From: Candidatus Competibacteraceae bacterium
Lineage (GTDB): Bacteria; Pseudomonadota; Gammaproteobacteria; Competibacterales; Competibacteraceae
Reading direction: 5' to 3'
DNA length: 48,436 nucleotides
Assembly (NCBI GenBank): GCA_020444905.1
Contig: JAGRHQ010000003.1
Location: 1 to 48,436 of the forward strand
Made by a program: the position numbers and the translations under genes
The notes under the pieces: model-generated
Databases searched by the model: none
The model's input: only the letters and a program-made list of their open reading frames with translations
What the model was told of the DNA's origin: nothing
Part shown: positions 8,360 to 16,792 of the stretch, piece by piece
Position numbering within the stretch: position 1 is the first letter of the stretch
How the letters are laid out: each line of letters starts with the position of its first letter

Positions 8360-8839
8360 ATGAACGTCTTGTTTCTTTGCACGGGTAATTCCTGCCGTTC
8401 GATCCTGGGCGAGGCCACCTTCAATCATCTGGCGCCACCGGGCTGGAAAGCGCTGAGCGCCGGGAGTCATCCGACGGGTCAGGTGCATCCACGCTCGCTG
8501 GCCTTGCTGGCGCGCGAGGGTATTTCGACCGAGGGGTATTACAGCAAGTCCTGGGATAACCTGCCGGTCACGCCTGACATCGTGATTACGGTTTGCGCCA
8601 GCGCGGCGGGCGAAACTTGCCCGGCGTATCTGGGGCCGGCGTTACGCACCCATTGGGGCGTGGAAGATCCGGCGCACGTGACCGGTACTGATGAGGCGAT
8701 TAACGCGGCGTTTATGCACGCTTATCGGGTGCTGCGGAACCGTATAGAAGCGTTCCTGGCGCTACCGCTGACTGAGTTGCAAAACGACCGCGCCCGGTTC
8801 AAGAGCGAGTTGGATCGTATCGGCGCGCTATTGCCTTAG
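8360..8839 (+). CDS. arsC: Arsenate reductase, low-molecular-weight tyrosine phosphatase fold
   Basis: A 159-residue cytoplasmic enzyme of the thioredoxin-coupled ArsC class, reducing arsenate to arsenite for export. The P-loop CTGNSCRS gives the CX5R motif with Cys7 and Arg13. A second conserved element, WGVEDPAHVTG, carries the general-acid aspartate of the LMW-PTPase fold. This is distinct from the glutaredoxin-dependent plasmid R773 type. It starts 2 bases after the thioredoxin-like gene, so translation is probably coupled, and that protein is a natural electron donor. It ends the arsenic operon. A GC hairpin without a T-run follows at 8885-8901. Confidence 0.92.
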   Translation: MNVLFLCTGNSCRSILGEATFNHLAPPGWKALSAGSHPTGQVHPRSLALLAREGISTEGYYSKSWDNLPVTPDIVITVCASAAGETCPAYLGPALRTHWGVEDPAHVTGTDEAINAAFMHAYRVLRNRIEAFLALPLTELQNDRARFKSELDRIGALLP

Positions 8840-8972
8840 CGATTTTAGGCCGTTTATTGGGCGTTCAAATCAAGATCGGCGGGCGGGCCTGATCCAGGCC
8901 CGATGGACGGCGCTTTCCAAACTCAGGAGCAACCCACGCTATAACGATGGGATATGTTGGTGTTACATAGCA

Positions 8973-9488
8973 TCAAAGATTCGTTCGCGCCCTCCACCAG
9001 TCAAATTGAGTGACCGCTTCCTGATCGCTGGATAGCGTCTCATGCAATTGATTGAAGAAAATGGCGGCATCTGCACTGGCCAATTGAAATTCCCGGCAGC
9101 CCTGTCGCCCTGTAACAATCAAGGCAATGCCCAGTACGGATGGCGTGGAATTATCCGCAACATTTCCCGCACGTCGCTCCACCAGCTCGACAAGCTTTTG
9201 CAAGCGTTGTGAGGCGATCACGATGTTGGTAATTCCATATTCATCGTTGGCATGGAGCAGCTGATGTCGTTTCAACATTTCCAACGCTTCGGGAATTACG
9301 CGCACGCTGAATAACAAGGAAGGAATTGGCTTATCCTGTATGCCGAGATAGGTCAACTTAACGACCATTCTTTCCATGTTGTCGGTAAGATCTTGGTTCA
9401 TAACACAACCCCATGTAGCTATTGGAGAAAAAATCATTGTTGTAAGAATTAGGCTCAGGAAAAAACTTTTGGCAGCGCACTGAGTCAT
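8973..9488 (-). CDS. Hypothetical protein, possibly exported
   Basis: A 171-residue reading frame with no family I recognise. From the ATG at 9488 it begins with a hydrophobic stretch (FFLSLILTTMIFSPIAT) resembling a signal peptide, and a Cys follows at residue 28, though the preceding residues do not form a standard lipobox. That start lacks an evident ribosome site. A later ATG at 9401 has GGGG 7 bases upstream and would give a cytoplasmic protein starting MNQDLTDNMERM. The remainder is mixed alpha/beta with a helical central region (ASQRLQKLVELVERRAG). Coding status is supported by length and neighbouring gap structure only. Confidence 0.5.
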   Translation of the reverse strand: MTQCAAKSFFLSLILTTMIFSPIATWGCVMNQDLTDNMERMVVKLTYLGIQDKPIPSLLFSVRVIPEALEMLKRHQLLHANDEYGITNIVIASQRLQKLVELVERRAGNVADNSTPSVLGIALIVTGRQGCREFQLASADAAIFFNQLHETLSSDQEAVTQFDWWRARTNL

Positions 9489-9595
9489 TTTGATTCGACG
9501 CTATCGGTTGAGGCAAGATGGCCGCATAATCGCAAACGCCATTCCATACACCCCCATAAGCAGAAGGCTTTCATCATGGCGAGACCTCCGGTCGA

Positions 9596-10330
9596 TCAGG
9601 GCGTTCCCTTTCTGAAAGTCCATCCCATATCTTTGAAGTAAGCCTTAGTGCCTGGCAGATCTTTTAACCCAAAGCCGTCTTTCAAGAGGGCGAGATGGTC
9701 ATCGACCTCCGCCTGAGTTGCTTTTCTAGCAGGAACTTTGGTCACGACGCCTTTTGGATCTTTGTCGAACCCCCAGTAATGGGTGTCCAGAACTGTAACC
9801 CGCTTGTCAGTGACCACGCCGATCGAGAGCATCGCCCGCCATTCTGTGGTTCCCTTGGCCTTTAAGGGAGGATGCCGAAACGGCGCATCGGAAAAGGTAG
9901 TACGCCGTTTTGGATCTGCCGTCAGTTCGGTGTCCGTATAATAAAACGGTTGATTGTCGTCCGGCGGTGATGAGGGATCCACGACAAAGCGTGGAGCTCC
10001 ATAGGGAGCATTGCCAAAAGGTTGATTGCCACGATCCACGGTTTGCACCCAACGCAGTCTCGAACCTTGCAGACCGTCTCGGGTGGCTTGGAATTGAACC
10101 TTGGTCTTGGCCGCGTCAAAGACCATAGTGGTCGTTTTAATGGTCCACGGGATGGGAATGTACACAATATCATTGGGTTGTATCAGTTCCGGTCGCTTGC
10201 GCAACGCCTTGAGCTTACTGTTTTTCGCGTCATTCCAAACAGTGATCCAATCACTACCTTTATAGCCATAGGCATAGACCAGTTCACTTAAGGTGTCGCC
10301 CTTTTTGATCTCAACATCTTCGTAGTGCAT
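9596..10330 (-). CDS. LysM-domain protein of unknown function
   Basis: A 244-residue protein. The ATG at 10330 is preceded by a textbook AAGGAGG site 6 bases upstream, overruling a longer frame. The N-terminus is a LysM-like module (residues about 5-60): EIKKGDTLSELVYAYGYKG, WITVWNDAKN, and the closing LIQPNDIVYIPIP. LysM modules bind peptidoglycan or serve as structural modules in phage-tail-like and secretion machines. There is no signal peptide, which favours the second type of role or a cytoplasmic one. The remaining ~180 residues (rich in Pro, Asp, Trp) match no family known to me. Neighbours give no functional clue. Confidence 0.75.
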   Translation of the reverse strand: MHYEDVEIKKGDTLSELVYAYGYKGSDWITVWNDAKNSKLKALRKRPELIQPNDIVYIPIPWTIKTTTMVFDAAKTKVQFQATRDGLQGSRLRWVQTVDRGNQPFGNAPYGAPRFVVDPSSPPDDNQPFYYTDTELTADPKRRTTFSDAPFRHPPLKAKGTTEWRAMLSIGVVTDKRVTVLDTHYWGFDKDPKGVVTKVPARKATQAEVDDHLALLKDGFGLKDLPGTKAYFKDMGWTFRKGTP

Positions 10331-10503
10331 AGTCGTCCTCCTTCTGGGATCATCATTGAGAAAATAAAAAGTGGTATGTTGACATCTTGCCAGCACTGAC
10401 CATGCCAAAATCTTAATAAATTGTTTTATAATAAAAAATTAATGAAAATGAGAATTCAAAACTTGATCATCAGTAAGCAGTCGATAGCAGTTCGTTGTAA
10501 TTA

Positions 10504-10529
10504 GCTCAAAGTGGATGGCTCAAAGTGGA
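10504..10529 (+). repeat. Short direct repeat upstream of ftsY
   Basis: GCTCAAAGTGGA occurs at 10504-10515 and again at 10518-10529, a 14-base period. It lies about 60-85 bases upstream of the ftsY start in an AT-rich gap. It could be a regulator half-site pair or a simple duplication. Confidence 0.5.
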
Positions 10530-10589
10530 GATCGATTTAACCAAAACAGCTCATTGTGACCGCCGTACTAACCCTTCTGGATCTTCCTT

Positions 10590-11675
10590 ATGACTGACCC
10601 TAAACATGACTCCGTCACCCGCACTCTCAGCGCCGACCTCCCGGAACGCAAAAAACCCGGTTTACTTGAGGTATTGAATCGCCCAATTCGCTTTCCTTCC
10701 TTCCGCAAGGATAAGACATCTGGGGAATCCCCCGAAGCCGCAGAGCCGAAACCAGAGCGCTTTGCCCGATTGCGCGACCGGTTGCGGCGCACCCGCCAGG
10801 GATTGGTCTCCGGTTTGGCGGGCCTGTTCAAAGGGCGGAAACTGGACGATGAGGCGCTGGAAGAACTAGAAAGTCGCCTGTTGCTGGCGGATGTGGGTGT
10901 GGACGTCACAAATCACCTGATTCGGCGGCTGACCGAGCGAGTTTCACGCCAGCAATTGAGCGATGTGACCGCCTTGCTCCAGGCCCTGCGCGACGAACTG
11001 TTGGCGATCCTCACACCTTGTCAGCAACCCTGGCGACCCAGTGAATCCCGTCCCTACGTGATTCTCATGGTTGGGGTGAACGGCGTTGGCAAAACCACGA
11101 CGATTGGTAAACTGGCGCAATGGCTGCAAACTGAGGGACATTCAGTGCTGCTGGCCGCCGGCGACACTTTCCGCGCCGCCGCCGTCGAACAATTGCAGGT
11201 CTGGGGCGAGCGCAACCATATTCCCGTGATCGCCCAGAAAAGCGGAGCCGACGCCGCCTCGGTGATCTATGACGCGATTCAGGCCGCCAAAGCCCGTGAA
11301 GTCGACGTAGTGATTGCCGACACCGCTGGTCGCCTGCACACCCAATCGAATCTGATGGAGGAACTGAAAAAGATTAAACGGGTCATGGGTAAAGTCGATC
11401 CCACAGCGCCGCATGAGGCGCTGTTGGTCGTGGATGCCAGCACCGGCCAGAACGCCTTAAATCAAGCTGTGCAGTTTCATGAAGCGGTCGGCGTAACCGG
11501 CCTGATCCTGACCAAGCTCGACGGCACAGCGAAGGGCGGGATTGTGTTTGCCATCGCCCGCCGGCTGGGTCTGCCGATTCGCTTCATCGGCGTGGGCGAA
11601 AGCATCGAAGATTTACGTATGTTTGACGCTGCCGAGTTCGTCGCCGCTCTGCTGGATGAGGAAGCGGGCTACTGA
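10590..11675 (+). CDS. ftsY: Signal recognition particle receptor FtsY
   Basis: A 361-residue SRP GTPase that receives ribosome-SRP-nascent chain complexes at the inner membrane. An N-terminal charged region (residues 1-75) stands in for the long acidic A domain of enterobacterial FtsY. The NG domain follows: helical N domain about 75-145, P-loop [15 protein letters not shown] near 162-176, the [12 protein letters not shown] insertion-box region, [16 protein letters not shown] (G3), and [10 protein letters not shown] (G4 and closing loop). It is followed 97 bases downstream by rpoH. In many gammaproteobacteria ftsE and ftsX lie between these two genes; here they are absent. Confidence 0.97.
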   Translation: MTDPKHDSVTRTLSADLPERKKPGLLEVLNRPIRFPSFRKDKTSGESPEAAEPKPERFARLRDRLRRTRQGLVSGLAGLFKGRKLDDEALEELESRLLLADVGVDVTNHLIRRLTERVSRQQLSDVTALLQALRDELLAILTPCQQPWRPSESRPYVILMVGVNGVGKTTTIGKLAQWLQTEGHSVLLAAGDTFRAAAVEQLQVWGERNHIPVIAQKSGADAASVIYDAIQAAKAREVDVVIADTAGRLHTQSNLMEELKKIKRVMGKVDPTAPHEALLVVDASTGQNALNQAVQFHEAVGVTGLILTKLDGTAKGGIVFAIARRLGLPIRFIGVGESIEDLRMFDAAEFVAALLDEEAGY

Positions 11676-11708
11676 ACCACGGTTTGGCGAACGGAACCTC
11701 TCCCAAAT

Positions 11709-11735
11709 TTGGCACTCTAAGGGCATGAGTGCTAA
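11709..11735 (+). promoter_or_regulatory. CIRCE element (HrcA operator) upstream of rpoH
   Basis: The sequence reads TTGGCACTC-N9-GAGTGCTAA (left arm 11709-11717, right arm 11727-11735). It matches the CIRCE consensus TTAGCACTC-N9-GAGTGCTAA at 17 of 18 defined positions with the exact 9-base spacer. CIRCE is the operator of the heat-shock repressor HrcA. It overlaps both core elements of the candidate promoter, as expected for direct repression. No hrcA is in the window. Confidence 0.88.
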
Positions 11736-11738
11736 AAT
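11709..11738 (+). promoter_or_regulatory. Candidate rpoH promoter
   Basis: TTGGCA (11709-11714) and TAAAAT (11733-11738) are separated by 18 bases, a reasonable vegetative promoter. The -10 box lies about 35 bases upstream of the rpoH ATG. Both boxes sit inside or against the CIRCE arms, so HrcA binding would block RNA polymerase. Confidence 0.65.
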
Positions 11739-11772
11739 AGTGCTTAATCAAGTGAATCAACGGGAGGAATGA

Positions 11773-12654
11773 ATGACGATGACGACGACTGCGCTGGTTC
11801 CCCGTATTGAAAATCTGCCGGCACCGGTCGGCAACCTGGAGAGCTACATCCAGGTTGTTAACCGGATGCCGATGCTCAGCGCCGAAGAAGAGCAGGAACT
11901 AGCCCAGCGTTTGCGGCTGCGCCACGATCTGGAAGCAGCGCAACGCCTGATCGTGGCCCATCTGCGCTTCGTGGTGCATATCGCCCGTGGTTATCTTGGC
12001 TACGGCTTGCCGCTGGCCGATCTGGTTCAGGAAGGCAACATTGGTCTGATGAAAGCCGTCAAGCGTTTCGACCCGGCCTACGGCGTGCGGCTGGTCTCGT
12101 TCGCGGTTCACTGGATTCGGGCGGAAATTCACGAATTCATCCTGCGCAACTGGCGAATCGTCAAGGTCGCCACCACCAAGGCGCAGCGCAAACTGTTCTT
12201 CAAGCTGCGCGGCTCCAAAAAGCGCCTGGGCTGGCTCAATCACGAGGAAGTCAACACCGTTGCGCGGGAGCTTGGCGTCAGCGCCGAAAATGTCCTGGAA
12301 ATGGAATCGCGACTCAATGGCCATGATGTATCGTTCGACCCTTTCCCGGAAGCCGATGGCAACGACGATGCGGAGAATTTCGCACCCGCCGCCTATTTGC
12401 GTGACGAACAGGCTAATCCAGCGGAAGCGCTGGAGCGCGACGACTGGGATGAACGGGCGGTCAGTCAACTGGGCGAAGCGCTGGAGCGGCTGGACCCGCG
12501 CAGCCGAGACATCGTGCAACGTCGCTGGCTGAGCGATGCTAAACCGACTTTGCACCAGTTGGCGGCTGAATATAAGGTTTCCGCTGAACGCATCCGGCAA
12601 TTGGAAAACAGCGCTATGAAGAAATTGCGCGCGGCTTTACCCGCGCCGGCCTGA
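11773..12654 (+). CDS. rpoH: RNA polymerase heat-shock sigma factor RpoH (sigma-32)
   Basis: A 293-residue group 3 sigma factor directing transcription of chaperone and protease genes. Region 2 spans about residues 50-125 ([39 protein letters not shown]). The RpoH-specific box QRKLFFKLR follows. Region 4 is at the end ([20 protein letters not shown]), forming the -35-binding helix-turn-helix. GGAGG lies 5 bases before the ATG, with a second in-frame ATG two codons later. Its own promoter carries a CIRCE site, suggesting control by HrcA as well as any post-transcriptional thermosensing. A hairpin terminator follows directly. Confidence 0.97.
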   Translation: MTMTTTALVPRIENLPAPVGNLESYIQVVNRMPMLSAEEEQELAQRLRLRHDLEAAQRLIVAHLRFVVHIARGYLGYGLPLADLVQEGNIGLMKAVKRFDPAYGVRLVSFAVHWIRAEIHEFILRNWRIVKVATTKAQRKLFFKLRGSKKRLGWLNHEEVNTVARELGVSAENVLEMESRLNGHDVSFDPFPEADGNDDAENFAPAAYLRDEQANPAEALERDDWDERAVSQLGEALERLDPRSRDIVQRRWLSDAKPTLHQLAAEYKVSAERIRQLENSAMKKLRAALPAPA

Positions 12655-12676
12655 AGCCGATGAGATGACCAGAACG

Positions 12677-12700
12677 CCCGCTTTGACAGCGGGTTTTTTT
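12677..12700 (+). terminator. Rho-independent terminator after rpoH
   Basis: CCCGCT (12677-12682), a five-base loop TTGAC, AGCGGG (12688-12693) and seven T residues form a standard intrinsic terminator 22 bases after the rpoH stop codon. Confidence 0.9.
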
Positions 12701-12866
12701 ATGTTCGGAACTTTCGATCCTGGGTAGGCGCATCAGGCTAAAGCGGACTCCATTGTCAAGACAAAAACCGTTGAAATTTAAGTTAAGGTTTCCAACCCTC
12801 TTAAGATCGTCAGTTAGGCGGCCTTCTCAGCTAATCAGGCTAAACAACAGGGTTGCAATCGAGTCG

Positions 12867-13514
12867 TCATTGTGAACCACTACCCTTGATTCTCTGACTT
12901 GCGCCCACGTCCAACATTCCCTGCTCAACAATAAAATCAATGACCTGATCCAGTCCCTGCTGGGTTTTCAAATTGGTGAACACAAACGGTCGCTCACCGC
13001 GCATCTGCAGCGCGTCGCGCTCCATCACTTCCAGTGACGCGCCCACATGGGGGGCAAGATCAATTTTGTTGATCACCAGCAAATCGGAACGGGTGATGCC
13101 GGGACCGCCCTTGCGCGGAATCTTGTCACCCGCAGCTACGTCGATCACGTAGATCGTCAGGTCGGACAGTTCCGGACTGAACGTAGCGCTGAGGTTATCG
13201 CCGCCGGACTCCACTAACACCAGGTCCAGATCAGGAAAACGCTCGCACAATTGTTCGACCGCCGCCAGATTCATCGAAGCGTCCTCACGAATCGCCGTAT
13301 GCGGGCAACCGCCGGTTTCCACTCCGACGATTCGCTCCGGCTCCAATGCCTGAGCGCGAGTCAGGAACTGCGCGTCTTCGTAGGTGTAGATGTCGTTCGT
13401 CACGACGGCGATTTGATAGTAATTACGCAGCGTCTTGCACAGCGCTTCGACCAGGGCGGTTTTGCCGGAACCCACCGGGCCGCCGACGCCAACGCGCAGG
13501 GGTTGCTTATTCAT
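12867..13514 (-). CDS. ureG: Urease accessory GTPase UreG
   Basis: A 215-residue SIMIBI-class GTPase that powers nickel delivery to apo-urease with UreD, UreF and UreE. The ATG at 13514 has GAGG 8 bases upstream and gives the normal family length; a longer frame would cross the upstream gene end. Motifs: P-loop [17 protein letters not shown] (residues 8-24), [11 protein letters not shown], the nickel-binding CPH within [31 protein letters not shown], and base-specificity motif NKIDLAP. No other urease gene is in the window. It follows a PP2C-like gene by 16 bases, so the two are probably cotranscribed. Confidence 0.96.
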   Translation of the reverse strand: MNKQPLRVGVGGPVGSGKTALVEALCKTLRNYYQIAVVTNDIYTYEDAQFLTRAQALEPERIVGVETGGCPHTAIREDASMNLAAVEQLCERFPDLDLVLVESGGDNLSATFSPELSDLTIYVIDVAAGDKIPRKGGPGITRSDLLVINKIDLAPHVGASLEVMERDALQMRGERPFVFTNLKTQQGLDQVIDFIVEQGMLDVGASQRIKGSGSQ

Positions 13515-13530
13515 ATACAGCGCCTCTCTC

Positions 13531-14358
13531 TCAATTCGTCCTGACAAATACGCCCATGCCGACATCGTCGAGATTGAATACTTTTTGTTGACCATACTCA
13601 ACCAGTACACTACGGATCTGGCGCTTCATAAAACCGGCTTCAAGGTTTGGGAAATCCAACAACCGCCGGGCAACTTCCAGTATTTCTACGCGTTTCCCAG
13701 TTTCAACATTCATCAGGGAATGCAGACCATCGGTCGCTACCGCCACAGTAGGAAATGTTGCCAAAGGGAAACTGAACACGATGGGCGCATCAAAAGCGGC
13801 CTGACGAACAGTTGCCTCCCCCTCACCGAATTCATGGATACTTTGCGCCATCTGCGCGTTGCCAACAGCTTCGCAATACAAAGCGCACCGTTTGGCATCC
13901 AGCAAATAGCTTAAGTAGAAGGGGGCATTTTCAGCATACTCGATCTGGATTGCTCGGACCGATCCATCCGCTTGCCGGGTCGCAATGCAGCCATCCCCGT
14001 ATAGATGGCTATGTATGGCCTCCCCGTCACACCAGGCGATGAGCAACGTAGCATCGAGTACCGCCGTATCGACGCCCAAATCCCGGACCTGGCGGGCGGC
14101 GCGGCGGATGATGCGCCGTCCTAGCGACCAGTGCCGGACGGTTCTCTCTGCCAGGTCGTAACCTTTCAGGGCGAAACGCGGCAACAAACGACGCGCGGTC
14201 AAAACCAGCAACCGCGCTCCCAGGTCGCTGTCCGGAGCGGCAGAGCAGCCATCGGCCAAAATCACATAAGGCAAAGGTTGCCAGCCTTGACCCACATAAT
14301 CCTCGCAAAACAAATGCAGCTTGCCGATGGTGTAGTACGAATCCAAGGCAATCATCAT
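13531..14358 (-). CDS. PP2C-like (PPM) phosphatase-domain protein
   Basis: A 275-residue cytoplasmic protein with the layout of a PP2C-type metal-dependent phosphatase. [20 protein letters not shown] gives the metal-binding Asp-Gly (Asp36, Gly37). Residues 101-110 ([10 protein letters not shown]) correspond to the central strand, [12 protein letters not shown] holds the second DG motif (Asp210), and [12 protein letters not shown] supplies the terminal Asp pair (264-265). Family assignment is by motif order; overall similarity to standard phosphatases is low. AGGGA lies 10 bases upstream of tandem ATGs at 14358/14355. It is 16 bases upstream of ureG. Alternatives are a degenerate PP2C fold acting as a binding protein. 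Confidence 0.7.
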   Translation of the reverse strand: MMIALDSYYTIGKLHLFCEDYVGQGWQPLPYVILADGCSAAPDSDLGARLLVLTARRLLPRFALKGYDLAERTVRHWSLGRRIIRRAARQVRDLGVDTAVLDATLLIAWCDGEAIHSHLYGDGCIATRQADGSVRAIQIEYAENAPFYLSYLLDAKRCALYCEAVGNAQMAQSIHEFGEGEATVRQAAFDAPIVFSFPLATFPTVAVATDGLHSLMNVETGKRVEILEVARRLLDFPNLEAGFMKRQIRSVLVEYGQQKVFNLDDVGMGVFVRTN

Positions 14359-14503
14359 GATGAAAAAATCCCTGTGGTCGCATCGGGTTGGTATTAATTT
14401 AATCCCATGAGTTGCAAAAAGAAACGATTACAGTGGAATTTTACCTGCCTGAATAACTGCTATTATGCCAAACAAGGTCTTTCACCCGGAGATTCCCACC
14501 GTC

Positions 14504-15268
14504 ATGAGCGAATTATCGATTCCCGGCGAACTCATCACCCGCCTGCGCGCCGCCCAACGCATCGCCGTGTTGACGGGCGCGGGCATTTCCGCAGAGAGCG
14601 GCGTTCCCACTTTCCGCGAAGCTCAAACCGGACTGTGGGCGCGCTATAATCCCGAGGAACTGGCCACGCCCGAAGCCTTCCAGCATGATCCCAAGCTGGT
14701 CTGGGAATGGTACGCCTGGCGGCAGGATCGGGTGCGCCAAGCTGAACCGAATGCCGGTCATTTGGCGCTGGTCGATATGGAGCGCCACATTGCTGAATTC
14801 ACCTTGATTACCCAGAATGTGGACGGCCTGCATCGGCGGGCCGGCAGTCATCAGGTATTGGAACTGCACGGCAATCTGTTCCGCGCCAAGTGTTTTAACG
14901 AAGATCGTCCCGTAGAAAGCTGGCCGGATAGCGACGACATTCCGCCGCGTTGTCCCCGTTGCGGAGGACTGCTGCGACCGGACGTGGTCTGGTTTGGGGA
15001 GAGTTTACCGGAAGCAGCGCTGCGGGCCGCAGAACAAGCCGCCGCCCATGCGGACCTCTTTTTCAGCATCGGCACCTCGGCGCTGGTCTATCCTGCCGCC
15101 AATCTGCCGTTAGCCGCCTTGAAAGCCGGCGCAACCGTGGTGGAAATCAATCCACAGCCGACGCCACTGAGTTCTTATGTGACGTTCAGTCTGAATGGAG
15201 CCTCCGGCGTCATCCTGCCCATGCTGGTCGCGCAGACTTGGGGAAAACAGCGAATCCATAATCTATAA
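14504..15268 (+). CDS. cobB: NAD-dependent protein deacylase of the sirtuin family
   Basis: A sirtuin of about 254 residues from ATG 14504 (GGAG 12 bases upstream); an ATG at 14465 would add 13 residues without a ribosome site. NAD-binding signature GAGISAESGVPTFR, then QNVDGLHRRAG and the catalytic ELHGNLF histidine are present. WYAWRQDR shows Tyr and Arg three residues apart, the pattern of class III sirtuins that remove succinyl and other acidic acyl groups. The zinc site shows Cys in AKCFNE and the CPRC pair, with Glu where the second Cys of the first pair is often found. WFGESLP and IGTSALVYPAA complete the fold. Probable role: lysine deacylation of metabolic enzymes. Confidence 0.92.
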   Translation: MSELSIPGELITRLRAAQRIAVLTGAGISAESGVPTFREAQTGLWARYNPEELATPEAFQHDPKLVWEWYAWRQDRVRQAEPNAGHLALVDMERHIAEFTLITQNVDGLHRRAGSHQVLELHGNLFRAKCFNEDRPVESWPDSDDIPPRCPRCGGLLRPDVVWFGESLPEAALRAAEQAAAHADLFFSIGTSALVYPAANLPLAALKAGATVVEINPQPTPLSSYVTFSLNGASGVILPMLVAQTWGKQRIHNL

Positions 15269-15272
15269 CAAA

Positions 15273-16040
15273 ATGATCTCCATGCATATCTTTCCCTCTC
15301 CGCCCAATCGCTTGACCCTGGCCAGCGGCGACGCGCTCGCCTACCATCGCAGTCCGGGCGCTGCGCCCGGTATCCTCTTTCTAGGCGGCTTCACTTCGGA
15401 CATGACCGGTATTAAAGCCACGACGCTGGAACGCTGGTGCCAAGGCCGATGCCAAGCGTTTGTACGCTTCGACTACACCGGTCATGGCGCTTCCAGCGGC
15501 TCCTTCGCCGACGGCACGATAGGCCGCTGGACCCATGAAGCCTTGATCGTGCTGGATCAATTGACCGAAGGTCCACAAATCCTGGTAGGTTCCTCAATGG
15601 GGGCCTGGATCATGCTGTTGGCGGCGATGGAGCGGCCCGAGCGCATCGCTGGATTATTGGGCCTGGCCTGCGCGGCGGATTTCACCGAATACCTGTTGTG
15701 GGAACGCCTGGATGAACCGTTACGCGAACGCCTGCGGCGCGAACGAGTAATCAGTTTACCCTCGCCCTATGGCGAACCTTACATTATCGCTATGCGCCTG
15801 ATCGAGGAAGCAGCCCAGCATCGGCTGCTGAATCGAACCGAACTGCCGGTCTCTTGCCCGGTGCGCCTGATTCATGGCATGGGCGACGCCGATGCGCCGT
15901 GGCGCACTAGTCTACAAATCGCGGAAAAATTGACCAGTTCCGATGTGCGGCTGATTCTGGTCAAGGATGGAGAGCATACCCTGTCGCGGGAACCGGACTT
16001 AAGACTACTCACGCGCACTCTGGGGGAAATGCTGGAATGA
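15273..16040 (+). CDS. Alpha/beta hydrolase
   Basis: A hydrolase of about 255 residues (ATG 15273; next ATG 15282). It has the canonical fold order: FLGGFTSDMTG with the oxyanion region, FDYTGHGASSG, nucleophile elbow GSSMGAW, acid in HGMGDADAP, and histidine in DGEHTLS. The pattern resembles the ABHD10-like group of small serine esterases and thioesterases, whose bacterial members have no settled substrate. It begins 4 bases after the sirtuin stop and is probably cotranscribed with it. A role in acyl or thioester turnover beside a deacylase is an attractive guess only. Confidence 0.85.
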   Translation: MISMHIFPSPPNRLTLASGDALAYHRSPGAAPGILFLGGFTSDMTGIKATTLERWCQGRCQAFVRFDYTGHGASSGSFADGTIGRWTHEALIVLDQLTEGPQILVGSSMGAWIMLLAAMERPERIAGLLGLACAADFTEYLLWERLDEPLRERLRRERVISLPSPYGEPYIIAMRLIEEAAQHRLLNRTELPVSCPVRLIHGMGDADAPWRTSLQIAEKLTSSDVRLILVKDGEHTLSREPDLRLLTRTLGEMLE

Positions 16041-16120
16041 TCCTCTCATCGGGAACCGGATTGACCACCTAAAACTTTTGCCACTTTGGGGCAATGAACC
16101 AAGTCCAGGGTAATCAAACC

Positions 16121-16720
16121 ATGCTTGCCATCCAGGAAATGCCGCTGTTTCCGCTGAATGCCGTGCTGTTTCCCAGCGGCGTTTTGCCCTTGCGGATTTT
16201 CGAGACGCGCTATCTGGACATGGTGAGCGCCTGTCTGCGCGCCGATGCCGGGTTTGGCGTTGTCACCATCCATCAAGGCAATGAGGCGGGCGCTCAGCCG
16301 GTCAGTATTCATCCAGTTGGCGTTTTGGCGCGCATCATCGATTTTGACTCACTGGACGATGGGTTGCTCGGCATTACCTGCCTCGGTGTGCAACGCTTTC
16401 GCGTAGTGGGCCATCGCGTGCAACCCGATCAGCTGTTGCTGGGCCAGATTCGATGGCTGCCGGATGACCCGCAGCAATCGCTTCTATCCGCGCACGAACC
16501 ACTGGTTCGCGTCTTGCGCGATTTGCTGGAAAGCGAGGCGTTGGTCTCCCATAAGCGGTTCCTGATTCCGAATTGGGAGGATGCCGCGTGGGTGGGCAAC
16601 CGATTGGCAGAATTGTTGCCGTTGCCGCTGCAAATCCGCCAGGGCTTGCTGGAGATGACCGATCCTCGGCAACGGCTGGACATTCTACTGGGCATTTTCC
16701 AGGAACAGCGCACTGCCTGA
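16121..16720 (+). CDS. Lon N-terminal-domain (LON substrate-binding) protein
   Basis: A protein of about 199 residues from ATG 16121 (AGGG 10 bases upstream); ATG 16094 would add nine residues. It is a stand-alone version of the Lon protease substrate-recognition domain with no ATPase or protease part. The N-terminal signature EMPLFPLNAVLFPSGVLPL, IFETRYLDMV and later GITCLGVQRFRV are typical. Such proteins are widespread in proteobacteria and presumed to bind unfolded or modified polypeptides. It follows the hydrolase by about 80 bases on the same strand. Direct function is unknown. Confidence 0.88.
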   Translation: MLAIQEMPLFPLNAVLFPSGVLPLRIFETRYLDMVSACLRADAGFGVVTIHQGNEAGAQPVSIHPVGVLARIIDFDSLDDGLLGITCLGVQRFRVVGHRVQPDQLLLGQIRWLPDDPQQSLLSAHEPLVRVLRDLLESEALVSHKRFLIPNWEDAAWVGNRLAELLPLPLQIRQGLLEMTDPRQRLDILLGIFQEQRTA

Positions 16721-16792
16721 AATTCGTTGTGTTGACTGTTATATTATTCCTGTTGCTCTCCCAAAAACTTGAACCCAGGCCAGGAAAAAATC

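Noticed and set aside
8885-8901. GGGCCT-GATCC-AGGCCC hairpin after arsC as a terminator
   Set aside because: The stem is good but no T-run follows, so I did not list it as an intrinsic terminator.
12867-13610. Longer ureG frame beginning at 13610
   Set aside because: It would overlap the PP2C gene end by about 80 bases; ATG 13514 has a good GAGG site and gives the normal UreG start.
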